A stretch of 64,000 nt of DNA, from assembly GCA_950097015.1 (NCBI GenBank), contig CATNEN010000039.1, positions 18,024,501-18,088,500 on the forward strand, read 5' to 3'. The notes below the pieces were generated by a model. It ran no database searches, was not told the origin of the DNA, and worked only from the letters and a program-made list of their open reading frames with translations. A program made the position numbers and the translations under genes. The stretch comes from Macrostomum hystrix (Eukaryota; Platyhelminthes; Macrostomidae). This document shows, piece by piece, positions 48,427 through 62,100 of this stretch (the stretch's first letter is position 1; each line of letters starts with the position of its first letter).

Positions 48427-48945
48427 TACCTTTTTACGTTCTATTTGATAAAAACTGCAACCAATTTGGCCACGGCTCAGCCTGACGCAGCCGCAGCAAT
48501 TTTCCATAGGCAGCCGCCGCTAGCAGCAACCAATTTGGTAAAAACTGCGAGCTATTTTGCCAGCTTGAAGATATCATTGTTATCATTGTTATCATCTTAT
48601 CATTCTTATCATTCTTATCATTCTTATCATTCTTATCATTCTTATCATTCTTATCATCACTCTGATGACGAATCGTGGGCCTTACCAAAAGATAAGTCAG
48701 CTGGATCTAGAGCGAATCGTGAGAGCGTGCAGGAATGGCGACGACTGGAGAGAGCTTGGCAGAATGATGGGGATGAAGAAACCGACAGTGAGGAACATCA
48801 TGACCACGTATGAACGAACTGGTAGTTTTTACCACATTGGTTGCTGCTAGCGGCGGCTGTCTATGGAAAATTGCTGCGGCTGCGTCAGGCTGAGCCGTGG
48901 CCAAATTGGTTGCAGTTTTTATCAAATCAAGAACGTAAAAAGGTA
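48427..48945. mobile_element. DNA transposon derivative with about 120-bp TIRs, TA target
   Basis: The left arm, about 48427-48549, starts TACCTTTTTACGTTCT and includes CTGCAACCAATTTGGCCACG and CCGCCGCTAGCAGCAACC. Its inverted complement is at about 48825-48945. TA flanks both sides (48425-48426 and 48946-48947). Between the arms lie a (TTCTTATCA)n run and a small transposase-like HTH ORF. This is the structure of an internally deleted Tc1/mariner-like element. Confidence 0.82.
48665..48850 (+). CDS. Helix-turn-helix remnant of a Tc1/mariner-type transposase
   Basis: The 61-codon ORF lies inside the long-TIR element and runs into the right TIR. The part ISQLDLERIVRACRNGDDWR followed by ELGRMMGMKKPTVRNIMTTY fits the N-terminal paired-like HTH of Tc1/mariner/IS630-type transposases. 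No DDE/D catalytic domain follows, so the element cannot move by itself. Whether the short ORF is expressed is unknown. Confidence 0.6.
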   Translation: MTNRGPYQKISQLDLERIVRACRNGDDWRELGRMMGMKKPTVRNIMTTYERTGSFYHIGCC

Positions 48946-48947
48946 TA

Positions 48948-50029
48948 TTAATCCAAGTGATCCAGGTGATCCAAAAACATGAACTGCGCCCATGCAGGTG
49001 GCCTTTAAAGTTCCTAAAATATATGTTTGTACTTTACGCTGTCGGACTATACGATACCCATTGCTGTCTTTTAATTCGCGAAAGAATTTTTACGAATCAT
49101 TTCTCGTAAGCTGCCCGTCTCTTTACTTTTTAAAAATAATAATTTATAGTTTTGCCACAAATCGGTAACAAAGACTTGTGTGAGTACTTGAGGAAGTTAA
49201 TTTTCCCAGCAGTTTCCCAGCAGCAAAGCTTATAGTATTAAACTACAGTTACGAACGCAGTAAAACTTTTGCAGAGAAATATCTTGGTAACGGAAACATG
49301 ATCTTATTAGTACTATATTAGTAGTACAATTTGTGTCACGTTAGCTAAATCCTTAAGTAGTATAGCGCTTTAAGTTTTGGTTTCTGTTTTGGTATTTCCT
49401 ATATGTTAGTCTAGCGATTGGCTGCAGTCTAGATGTCTTGAAGGCTATAACTCCTAACGACTATCGCTCTCAGTATCTCGGCTGACTGGTGTAATCTCTT
49501 CCTGGATTTTTACCTCGAGATCAAATCAATAAAGAACTCAAACACAGTTGGTTTTCTAATTAGTTAACTTAACGGAGCTCAAAGCTAATTCTCTAACGCT
49601 CTCGCGGCGGACCATTTTTCCGCGCTCCGCTCCAACTTATATAATGTCCTCGAAACCCCTCGTTCCGAGGAGAAGACAATACCGTAGCAACAGTACGCAT
49701 GAGAATTTGGGGTGAGTGAGGTCGCAGCCTCGAGTCTAGTACAGTCATTATCATTAGACTAGTTGGTTGGCAAGCACACCAACCCCTTTTCTATGGAGGG
49801 TGGGGAAGTCCTGAAAACGCCTTAGTTGAGTTCGGAAGTGTTCCCGCTTCTAACCGAGACCTCTTTCCTACTGTTCATTATATCCCCTTCCCTTCATCGA
49901 TCCAGTCTTCTTGTGCGGTCGCGGCCTCTTCCAGATCTCGTTCCAGATCGGGTCCGGGCTGCTCCGATTTCAGGCAGGGCTTGGTCGATGCAGGCAGCTG
50001 CGGGTCGGGACAGGCCGGGCCGGGTCGAG
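48948..50029. other. Intergenic sequence left of the LTR element
   Basis: No gene recognised. A weak LTR-like ending (AATAAA near 49527, then TTAGTTAACTTAAC) and a GC-rich block at 49900-50034 are noted, but no boundaries can be supported. Confidence 0.3.
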
Positions 50030-50034
50030 TCCAG

Positions 50035-53000
50035 TGTTGTGTATTGACTGACTGAATGCTAATTTACGCATACTGCCACTATGAGTAGTGCAGTGAGGAA
50101 GCTAGTAGTTTCTAGAACCTTCTGTAGCCAGAATATTCTAGAACCTTCTATAGTCCGTGTTTTCTAGAACTTTCGATTTAACATATCAGCTACCTATAAA
50201 TATACGGACACAAAGCTATCACAAAAAGGATAACTTCTCAATTTGGAATCTGCCAACAAATCCGTTGTTCCCTTCGTTCACTACATAACAACTGGCGACG
50301 AGGATGGCCCTCAACGTTAGCCCACCGACACCGTACCTGCCGGCAAGCGGACCTCCAGCAGTTCCATGGAATCGATGGCTAGACGCTTTCGATATCTATT
50401 GCCAAGCGGCGCAGATCTGGACTGACCGGCCGGCAGAGGGCGAAGCTCCAACAGAGGAAGCTACGCGACTGGCAACGAGGAGCCGCAACATGCTGCTGCA
50501 CCTGCTCGGTTTCGAAGGGCAGCGGATTGCCAGGGCACGCAACGCGATTGTCGACGGCCACACCTTCTGGCAAACCCGCGACATGCTGACGACTGTGTTT
50601 GGCGACCGGCCAAACGTGATGTTGGCGCGTCACCGATTCCGGGAGCGACATCAGCTGCCCGGAGAGGACGCAGTCACGTTTGTCGCAGCACTACGCGAGC
50701 TGTCAGCCACCTGCAACTACGGAGCAATGGCTGACGAAATGATCCGCGACCAGCTGGCCCAGAAAACCAGCAGCAGCCGGATTCGTGAGCGCCTGCTGAC
50801 TGAGGACGCCGCCAGGCTGACACTGGACCAAGCCATCGTGATCGCGACGACTATCGAGGAGGCAGCGGCAGGCAGCAAGGCGATGGCAGCAGCCGGCTCT
50901 TCAGGAAATGTCCAGGCTGTGCAGGAGGCCAGACCCCGAGGTCACCATGGCGCTCCGTCCAAGAAGAAGCCAGGGCAGCAAGCCGGAGGATCCTGCCAGC
51001 GATGCGGCCGCAGCCATGATGGCAAAGCCCAATGTCCCGCGCACGGCAAGAAGTGCAACAACTGCGGCAAACTGAATCACTTCAGCCGATGCTGCCGCAA
51101 TAAGACAATGCAGGTCAGCGCGGAAGAGACAATCTACGCAGTCCACGGCAACAACGAGGTCCGCGCAGACCTTCAGCTCGGCAGCATCCGAAAGACCGTC
51201 AGCCTGATGGTCGACTGCGGTGCCAAGGTGTCTCTGCTGAACGAGGCCACGGCACGGGGCTTGGGCGACATTCGCCTAAGAACGTCGTCGATGAGGCTAC
51301 GAGCCTACGGCGGGAAGCTGATCGCCCTAGCTGGGATCGCAACAGTGCCCGTCAAGCACCACAGCCGTGAGCTCCAACACGACTTCTACGTCACGAGGTC
51401 TGGCGAGAACCTCATCGGCCGCGACCTGATGGAGAAGCTAGGCTTCCGCGTGCAACTGCAGCCGCCAGCTGAGATCGGTGCCGAGATCGCCAGCGTAGAC
51501 ATCGAGCGAGAGTTCCCAACGGTCTTCAGCGGCTCGATCGGTCTCTGCAAAGGCGCAGTGCACAAACCGAGGATTAACGCAGCGGTGCCACCAGTGCAGC
51601 AGCCGCTCCGTCGACTTCCGCTCGCTAAGCAGCAACAAGTCGGCGAGGAGCTGGACCGTCTGGAGGCCATGGGAATCATCGAACGGGTGAATTCCAGCCC
51701 ATGGATCTCCAACTTGGTTGTCGCTAACAAGAAGGACGGAAATATTCGAGTCTGCATTGACGTGCGAGAGCCGAACAAGTCGCTCGTCATCGACCGGCAC
51801 CCGATGCCGCAGCTGGACGAGATCTCGGCCAAGATCAAAGCGGCCGGAGGCAGCGTGTTCTCCAAGATCGACCTTAAGGCAGGATACATGCAGATGAAGC
51901 TGCACGAGTCATCACGTGACCTGACAGCATTCATTACTCACCAGGGTCTGTATCGCTACTGCAGGGTGCCGTTCGGCCTTGCTTCTGCACCGGCGGCATT
52001 CCAGAGGATGCTGGACGACCTGGTGTCTGATCTGCAGGGTGTTGAGCACATCCTGGACGACTTCATCGTCTTCGGAGCAACTGAAGCCGAGCACGACTCG
52101 AGGCTGCGAGCACTGCTGAAGCGATTGGAGGACGCCGGTCTCACTGCCAACAAGGACAAGTGCCAGCTGCGGAGGACTGAGATTGAGTTCTTTGGCTTCA
52201 TCTTCTCAGCCAACGGCATGCGACCGTCTGAGAGTCAGACCAACGGCCAGACCGAGAGACTCAACAGGACGCTGATGGACAGCATCCGAGCGGCCAGGGC
52301 GGCGAACATTCCGATGCAGGACGCGCTGCTGCAGTTCCTTGAGGCTTACCGCAGCACTCCACACGCCCTGACTGGGAAGAGCCCGGCTGAGCTGATGCTG
52401 GGCAGGCGATGGCGCACAGCCCTGTCTCTGCTGTCACCGTCTAAGGACAACGCGGTTGCGCATACCGAGATGGCCCAGCGAATCCAAGAGCGCCAGCAGC
52501 GGACGGCAGCCTACACGGACCAGCGGCGAAGAGCGCGACCGCCGGCACTGCGCGCCGGCGACTGGGTTCGGGTGCGGCGTCCAATACGACGGGGCAAGCT
52601 CGGAACGCGGCTCTCGGCGCCGCTTCGGATCGTCAAAACGATGGGCGCTGCTTGCCGACTGACCGACGGCAGCACCTGGAATCAGCAGGCACTCGTACCA
52701 ACATCGATGCGCCTGAGCCCCGAGACACCGGTGCCTGACGAGCTCGACCCGCTCATCGACTTTCAAGGACAGCACACGGTTCCGGACGATGGAGGCGGAG
52801 ATCCCTTGCCTGCACCGGATCCAGCACAGGGACTAGCGACCCCGCCGGTACGACGATCCGGTCGGCCGAGGCGACCTGTGCAGCGTTATGGCTTCTGACT
52901 GACTGATTTTGCGGAGAGGGGGAAGATGTTGTGTATTGACTGACTGAATGCTAATTTACGCATACTGCCACTATGAGTAGTGCAGTGAGGAAGCTAGTAG

Positions 53001-53182
53001 TTTCTAGAACCTTCTGTAGCCAGAATATTCTAGAACCTTCTATAGTCCGTGTTTTCTAGAACTTTCGATTTAACATATCAGCTACCTATAAATATACGGA
53101 CACAAAGCTATCACAAAAAGGATAACTTCTCAATTTGGAATCTGCCAACAAATCCGTTGTTCCCTTCGTTCACTACATAACA
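50035..53182 (+). mobile_element. Ty3/gypsy LTR retrotransposon, internally deleted, with identical LTRs
   Basis: Two 256-bp LTRs (50035-50290 and 52927-53182), each starting TGTTGTGTATTG and ending CTACATAACA, show no difference on direct comparison. The 5-bp target-site duplication TCCAG lies at 50030-50034 and 53183-53187. A primer-binding-site-like TGGCGACGAGG follows the 5' LTR, and a polypurine tract GAGAGGGGGAAGA precedes the 3' LTR. Identical LTRs imply a recent insertion. Confidence 0.93.
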
Positions 53183-56100
53183 TCCAGCAGTTCCACGTCA
53201 GCACAGCTGCGGGTCGATTTCAGCTGCAGCTCCACGTCAGCACAACTGCGGCCATGCCGGACCGGGTTTGCTCTGAAATGAATAGGTGAACTCGGGGCGA
53301 ATCTTTGTCTAATCTTTCTGCTTTCAGTTGCTTGCCCTCTCTGTTGCTATTTTTAGCCCAGTTTTATCCTAGAGCTCTCTTGAATTCCCTTCAGATTTCT
53401 AAGTCTTATAAGTAGAGCATTTATTGCTCAAATAAAGTTATTAAAATGTTAATAAAACTAGTCTACATTTAGACTAGTGAATAGCGAATAGTGAAACATA
53501 GTCTCGAGATATAAAAAAATGCTTCGGTAAAATAACAGTATTTGCATCGCTCCCTTCCCAGGAACGAATTACGAAACCATAACGAAAAGTGCTGTGCACG
53601 TCAGTCTGCCTAAATACAGTAAACAACGTCACTGCAGGGTGAAAACGTGCACAAATTTTGTTTACGCACAAGACAAAGAACAGTCCCACAATTAAAAGGA
53701 GCGGCCCAGGATGTGCAGCCTCTGGCGAGCTGACCCACTGGCGGAGGGTATAAAACAACTGACCAAATGTACTGGCAAATCTTAATCAGGGTAATTTGGC
53801 TTCGATTGTATGCTGATATTTTCGTGGAGAAGGCGTAGGCCGTAGAGGCAAGAAAAAATGGCGAGAAAATCCAAGTGGATGTTTCGGTGCGGCGGAAAGT
53901 CTCGTCGCGGGAAAAGCTCGGCGTGAAAAGCACGGCGGGAAAATTATTGTCTGCGGGAATGTCTCGTGCTCCCTAGCGAGCGAATCCAGCCGCGGCGGTG
54001 GGCAATTTCCTGTCGTGCAAATTAAATACCCCGCCCTACTATTCCGTACAATTTAAAAAGTTACTTTACGGGTACTGCTTCATTCATACAGTAAGTAATA
54101 ATGTCAAATTTTATTGTAAACACTAACATATATTAATTATTTGTTTGTGTTGCGTCGATAATCGAATTTACAGTAATTATATGCATAACATCAGCCAGTA
54201 GAGGACTCTCCTAAAAAATCTAAAAACTGAGACAGGACTCTTAACTCAACTCAAATCAACAATTAAACTCAAACTCCGAGCGCTATATATATTTGTACAT
54301 GAGTCATGCAACCATATTTAATTGAGTAAGTGCAACTAAAAGCGTCTATTTAAGAGCGTCTCGAAATAATTTAATAAATATAAATAAAATAGTTTTAGAA
54401 AAAGTGAAACTAAAATAAAAAAACATTCCGGCTTTTAATATAAAAACCATAACGGTTGTCATGATGACCGCACGCAAAGAAATGGCGGTTTTTCAACTTG
54501 TTGATTCGATTGCCTTTTTATATGTTTTACGCTTTTAGCCAGTTTGTACTCAATCGAATTTAGTTCTCTTTTTTGCGAAGTGCAATATAGCAGTAACTGT
54601 TCTATGGTCTAGATTCTGATATTTTATTAATTTTCATTATTGCACTAATCGTTTGTAATGAGCCAAGAGCAATTAATGGTAGACATTCAAATAAAAGCAT
54701 TTTTATGTTATAATTGTTGCTCATATCGTTCTGCATTTACATAAGATGATTTAAATAACTATATTTTTTTATTTAATTGCAGCGGCTATAATTGCTAGTT
54801 TAAAAAGATAATTGCTCGAATTGTATAACCTGAAACTGATAAACTTCATACTTATTGACCATATTGATTCTGTGATTGGTAGCGACTATTTAGCTTGTTA
54901 TTAGAGGGTTATCATTGCTGCTCTATATTTGTTTCAGCTTGCCTATTTTTTTCAGCAGGCTTTTAAACATAAATGGTTAAAACAGTGAGAATACGAATAA
55001 AGAAAGAAAAGTTTTTATATTTCTGATACAAATATGATGACTCGGATGAATGTTATGTTACTGATATCATACTTTTGAAATTATTTGTATTTTATATGCA
55101 GCGGAAAATAAATTAAAAAATGATATAAAGGCTAGGTAATGAAAAAATTCTCAGCTTTGTTACTTTTGCCAAATCGTGATAGAAATTCTTCTTGTCTTAT
55201 TGTAATAACTAGTACCTAACTATTCAGTACCTCGTTAAGACATTTCTTGCAATATACTTTTGATTTTACAGTTTACTTAAACTACTGTTTCAGTAACTCA
55301 AATCCTATTAAATATAAATATTCATATAAATATTCATATCAATATTCATTCAATTATTTTACATTTTTCTTTCAGGTGAAAACATCAGTTAGTTCCTGAC
55401 TTTCATCAATTTGTTGCAACATACTATAAAAGACAAACTGGCACTAATAGCACATAGCTGCCAGCCACTCTAATGCATTGCTAGTGCGAGCTGCCGACTT
55501 GAACGATGACAGAAATCGAAGCGGGGCCTGGCGAAAGTCGCAGCCTGTTGCGCAAGCGCTACGAGGCCGATTTCACCTTCCAGCCAAAGATCAGCAGCAA
55601 CAGCCAGAAACTCACCGAGAATCTGGCTACCGACTTTCTCACCAGACAACAGCACCATATTGAGAAGCAGAAGAAGCATGTTAGTCTTCCAAAATAATGA
55701 AACGGAATATGATATAATAAAATTTAAAAGAGTGGAATAGAATAGAATGGAATAGAATCGAATAGAATAGAATCAAATCGAATAGAATCGAATAGAATGG
55801 AATAGAATGGAATAGATTGGAATAGAATGGAATAGAATGGAATAGAATGGAATAGAATAGAATCGAATCGAATAGAATGGAATAGAATGGAATAGATTGG
55901 AATAGAATGGAATAGAATGGAATAGATTGGAATAGAATGGAATCGAATCGAATCGAATCGAATAGAATGGAATAGAATGAAATAGATTGGAATAGAATGG
56001 AATATAATGGAATAGATTGGAATAGAATGGAATAGAATCGAATCGAATCGAATAGAATGGAATAGAATGGAATAGAATGGAATAGAATAGAATCGAATCG

Positions 56101-59100
56101 AATAGAATGGAATAGAATGGAATAGAATGGAATAGATTGGAATAGAATGGAATAGAATGGAATAGAATGGAATAGAATCGAATCGAATCGAATAGAATGG
56201 AATAGAATGGAATAGAATGGAATAGAATGGAATAGAATGGAATAGATTGGAATAGAATGGAATAGAATCGAATCGAATCGAATAGAATGGAATAGAATGG
56301 AATAGAATGGAATAGATTGGAATAGAATGGAATAGAATAGAATCGAATCGAATAGAATGGAATATACGCCCTTGAGGGCCAACATTAGAGGCACAGTAAA
56401 AGGGTACAATGCGTGGCGATGAGAAATATAGGACAGATGTACACACCTGTGTGAGCGTGTGCCTCGAGACCCCATGGTTAGGAGTCCAAATCGGTGGGCT
56501 ACGACTGGCCACCGTCAGTAACACTACTCAAGCTATACCCTTGTCTTTTTAATTCAGTTTCTAACCTTTCTTTTAATGTAAAAAAATTGACAGAAAAAAC
56601 CTAAAGACAAGGCAGGAAAAAGCGTGAGAATCTTATTTATTAAGCCTATTAATTTTCCTCCTTTTCTAGCTAGGAGATTTACTATTCTTTGATGCTTTGC
56701 TGTTGACTGGATTATTTTTTTTCGTTTTTTCTAATTATTTAAAATAGTCTGGACTCATATGCTTTTTTGAAGTTTATTTTCTTTTAATGGAACTTTGACA
56801 ACCTATTTTTCAACCAGTACGAGCAGGCACTTCAATCCACCGAGCCACTGCTGGATCGTCCTAGAAGAATTCGCCTAAGCTACGGTGGCAGCCCCCAGAC
56901 TCAGCAGCAGCAGCAACAGCAGCAGCAGCAGGCCAACTCGGACAGCTCCGATGATCAGCAATCGTCAACTGGTGGAGGCAAAAATAAGAAGTCGCGAAAG
57001 CAGCAAGCCTCGTTTCTAGACACTCAACAGCCCGGCGACATTCCGAGACCGTCGGCGGATGATGCAATCGACAGCAAGAAGAAGCGCAGCCGATCTTTGC
57101 CACCGAAGGCTAACAAAAAGTCTCAGCAGGTGCGTCATTCGCTGACTGCATAAAGGCATAAGGCTTCCGATTAAGATGGGATTGCCATTTTATTTAAACT
57201 GTAGCCTGCTTGTAACATAGAGTAAGGCTGTAGCCTAGAGTGGGGTTGTAGCCTAGAGTGGGGTTGTAGCCTAGAGTGGGGTTGTAGCCTAGAGTGGGGT
57301 TGTAGCCTAGAGTGGAGTTGTAGCCTAGAGTGGGGTTGTAGCCTAGAGTGGGGTTGTAGCCTAGAGTGGGGTTGTAGCTTAGAGGGTGTGTTGCAGCCTA
57401 GAGTGGGGTTTAGCCTCGTGAGGGGTTATAGATTATGGTGGGGTTGTAGCCTAGAGTGGGGTTGTAGCCTAGAGTGGGTTTGTAGCCTAGAGTGGGGTTG
57501 TAGACTCGAGAGTGGGGTTGTAGCCTAGAGTGGGGTTGTAGCCTAGAGTGGGGTTGTAGCCTAGAGTGGGGTTGTAGCCTAGAGTGGGGTTGTAGCCTAG
57601 AGTGGGGTTGTAGCCTAGAGTGGGGTTGTAGCCTAGAGTGGGGTTGTAGCCTAGAGTGGGGTTGTAGCCTAGAGTGGGGTTGTAGCCTAGAGTGGGGTTG
57701 TAGCCTAGAGTGGGGTTGTAGCCTAGAGTGCGGTTCTGAGGCCGAGCGAGTGGTTGTAGCCTACTGTTTAGATTGTCGGCTTCAAGACTTAAAGGTCAGG
57801 GGTTCGAGTCCTTACTCCACTGAAACAATTTGTGTTTTTTAGCAAGACACTGAACTTTGTTTACTTCAGTTCACATAGCTGTTAAATGGGTACCAGCTCT
57901 ATCTGGGGTTATTGATGGTTGATGTTGCGTCATTTTGTCCACGTACTGAACAGCCGTACGCAGCCTTCAGATGCGCCGCGCAATAGCTGCGGCTGTGCTG
58001 ACGCTGCACATCTGGCCCTGTTAGGCAGATGTTATCAATTATTATTATCAATGGTTTTAACAAAAGTTAAATTAAAAGCTATACACTGCATTACTACTGA
58101 GCAACCTATTAATCCAACACTTATCATTCCTGTCCTGCAAATATTGCTGCACTTGAATGCTGCAACTAAGTCATAAAAACTTTGTCTGACACAGATCGAG
58201 AGCTAAAACTGAGCAATGCGTCGGAGGATTACCATGAATAATAGATTAAGGTCCCGATGTGAGTTATAATCTCCCATTAATCTGCCTGTACTGGGAAACA
58301 CTGCGGCTGTGCTTGAGGTGTGAAGGCCGCCTGTGTCACCTGCGCAACAAGCATACAATGTCCCAAAATACTACTTAAGCAAAATGCTACGTCAGAGGAA
58401 AATATTCCTTCATACTACTATTGGCTTGAGCAGATCGGAGGAGTGAATTTCGATATTAGTTATAATTAAACCAAAACTGGACAACATGTACAGCGATTTC
58501 CGAATCCTAGATTTCCGAGTCCTAGATTTCCGAATCCTAGATTTCCGAATCGTAGATTTCCGAATCCTAGATTTCCGAATCCTAGATTTCCAAATCCTAG
58601 ATTTCCGAATCCTAGATTTCCGAATCGTAGATTTCCGAATCCTAGATTTCCGAATCCTAGATTTCAGAATCCTAGATTTCCGAATCCTAGATTTCCGAAC
58701 CGTAGATTTCTGAATCCTAGATTTCCGAATCCTAGATTTCCGAATCCTAGATTTCCGAATCCTAGATTTCCGAATCCTAGATTTCCGAATCCTAGATTTC
58801 CGAATCCTAGATTTCCGAATCGTAGATTTCCGAATCCTAGATTTCCGAATCGTAGATTTCCGAATCGTAGATTTCTGAATCCTGGATTTCCGAATCGTAG
58901 ATTTCCGAATCGTAGATTTCCGAATCCTAGATTTCCGAATCCTAGATTTCCAAATCCTAGATTTCCGAATCATTTATTTCTGCATTAAAAACGACTTTGT
59001 CGCTAAATCTCGGGCCTGCAGGATTCCGTCGCCGCAGCCGCTGGTGACGCCGACGCCGAAAGCGACAGCGGACCAGTCGGCGGCGGTGGCGGCGGTTCGT

Positions 59101-62100
59101 CAACTCGCCGACGCCGCAGCGCAGGCGCCGTCAACGATCAACGCCTGCGCAAGGCCAAGGAGCTCGCCGATCAGGCGATGCGCGATCGCCGAATCTTCAC
59201 CATCCTGGGCCCGTATCCGCGGGTGCGTGACGCGCTGCGGGCCCGCGGCTGGGTGGAGAAATTCTACGTCAAGGAGGAGGACAAGCAGCAGCAGCAGACT
59301 GTCCGGCGAAGCTTGCCAGGCGGCAAACGCTCCGGCGTCGACGACACTGCGGCTACCGGAGACGACGATGACGACGGAGATGGCGACGGTGACGCCGACG
59401 ATATGGGCGACAATGATGACGGAAAAGTGCCGCCCTGGGAGGAGGAGGGCGGCTTCTACGGTCTGATGGTGAGTCTCTGATTTTTTGGGGATTATTAAGA
59501 GATCAGAGTTCGAATCCTAGACAAAGGGAAATTATTTCTAATTTAGCATTCACTTTAGAGGTTGTGGGGGTTGTTACCGATTGAAGTTGGGTGTGGCGGC
59601 CCCCCAGTCCAGTCCATGGACTGAACAGCGGTACGCAGCCTTCAGATGCGCCGCGCAATAGCTGCTGTCGTCTGCACATCTGGCTCAATTGGGGAAGGTG
59701 TTATTAAATATTATTGTTATTGTTATTAATTATTAAATTTAGGGAATATAATCTGTATTGAATTCTTAAAATAAACAGAGTTTTCGCAGTAAAAACAGGT
59801 GTTTACGGCCCTGAACAAATCTTAAATGACCGAGAATCAGATATATTATAATAAACAAGAGATAAGGATGGGCCAGAAGGCAATATATGACAGATGAACT
59901 GCTAGCCAATCAGAGACGAAGGAAAGGAAAGAGAAGTAAAGTTTAGATAAGAAGTTGAACCAATTAAGAGAGAGAGAATGTACAATAAGATCGCCCGAGA
60001 TTCAACGACCACAAAGACATGGGGGAAGAAATGACAAAACCGAAAGCATTTTTAAAAACAATTTTTTGCCCTGTCTTCTTGTCTCGGCGATAGTCTCGTC
60101 TGGTGCGCAATTGCCAGCCGACGCTAATCTGGTCGTTGCGCAAGGACCAGGTAGATTTCAAATTTCTCCGGCGAGACCAGCTGGTAAATCACTTCGGCAA
60201 AGCCGGCTGTTTCACCACCAAAATCGGGCTCTGCCGATCGCTGCGCGAGTTGCCCTGGTTCGACTGCGAGAATGCCGACATTTTTTATCCACGCTGCTAT
60301 GTGCTCAGCTCTGAAGAGGAGAAAGAAGCTTTTAAAGGTAATTGAGACCGTGATCCTTATTAAAGGACACGTGTAAGTTCAGTTTCTAAGAAATAAGTTT
60401 AAAAATGTACGTATTTTCCAAAAAACATTTACTTTACACAATTAATATGTTGGGAAAAATAATAGAAATAGTATTTCGAAAACTATGAAGTTTTTTCTAA
60501 CATCTTATTTCGTTTTATTTTAGTTTGTGTCTTCTTCCAGAGGTTTCTTAAATTTTTTTAGAAATTGGTTGATTTCTCACTTTTATCCTGAATAATCCTG
60601 TATAATAACCTTAAATTAAGAAATTTAAGGTTAATTATTAAATTAAGAAAAAATATGTCTCATATCTAGTTTAAAAATAATTATCGCACAGACGACTACC
60701 GAATCACGGCCTGCATGTCGCTGCTCAGAATTGTCAGCGAAGACGCCAGCGATGAGCTGGCTTCGGCAACCGATGATGGGCCGGAGGAGGAATTGTCAGC
60801 CACCGCGCCGGCTTCGCTGGAGACCGCGAGATCGACAGTTTCTGGAGCTGGCGGACCGACCTCACCCAAGAAGACACCGGCGGAGGGCTCGCCAGCCAAG
60901 GGACACCACAAGGACGCCAAGAAAAGTTTGTTGCTTTTTAAGAAATCATTGCTTTCAGGAATCCTTGATTATTGAAATAGTTTATTTTTTAGACATCGTT
61001 GATTTACGAAGTCGTTAACTTAAATTTTTTTCGAATTTTAGTTTTGAATGAAAATCGTATATTTTTTACGTTGATTTAATAAGTCGATGATTTTAAAATT
61101 GTTTATTTTATAAATCGTTTTATAATATATCGTTTATTTTTTTAATCGTAAATTTATAATTCGATAATTAAAAAAAATAGTTGATTTTATAAAGCGTTGA
61201 TTTTATAAATCGTTGATTTTATAAATCGTTGATTTTATAAATCGTTGATTTTATAAATAGTTGATTTTTTAAATCGTTGATTTTATAAATCGTTGATTTT
61301 ATAAATCGTTGATTTTCGGAGTCGTTGATCTCAGGCTACCTCGGTCTATTATTTAGTCTCATTTATTCTTAATCTACAGTTGCTCCAAAGATTCAATTCA
61401 AAAGTCCTCGCCCGGCAAACAATGAGATGGTGGCCAAGTCGGTGCTGGAGACTGCCATCGCCCAGTGCGAGCGACTCATTCAGGACAGAAATCATGACAA
61501 CCTGGACGACTGGGACCCGGTGAGTGACATTTAGATAATGAATTTCGGATATTTAGCATTGCGTAATAGTTCACAATATTTTATTTTCACTTGTTTGTTT
61601 AAAATTTTTTGCAGGCAAGCTGTTTGTCTGAGTCGGACTGGTACACTTTTCTGCAGGCATTCTACAGGGTGGCGCAGTGAGTGAACTCCTGATTAAATAG
61701 AGAAAGAGACAGGGAAGTAGGCAGTAAAAAGTAGGCAGGGAGAAGTAGATTGCTAGAAGTAGATAGTTAGGGTTAGAAGTAGACAGAAAGAATTAGACCA
61801 CGAGAAGAAGACAGCTAGAAGTAGACAACAGGGAGAAGTAGACAACAGGGAGAAGTAGACAACAGGGAGAAGTAGACAACAGGGAGAAGTAGACAACAGG
61901 GAGAAGTAGACAACAGGGAGAAGTAGACAACAGGGAGAAGTAGACAACAGGGAGAAGTAGACAACAGGGAGAAGTAGACAACAGGGAGAAGTAGACAACA
62001 GGGAGAAGTAGACAACAGGGAGAAGTAGACAACAGGGAGAAGTAGACAACAGGGAGAAGTAGACAACAGGGAGAAGTAGACAACAGGGAGAAGTAGACAA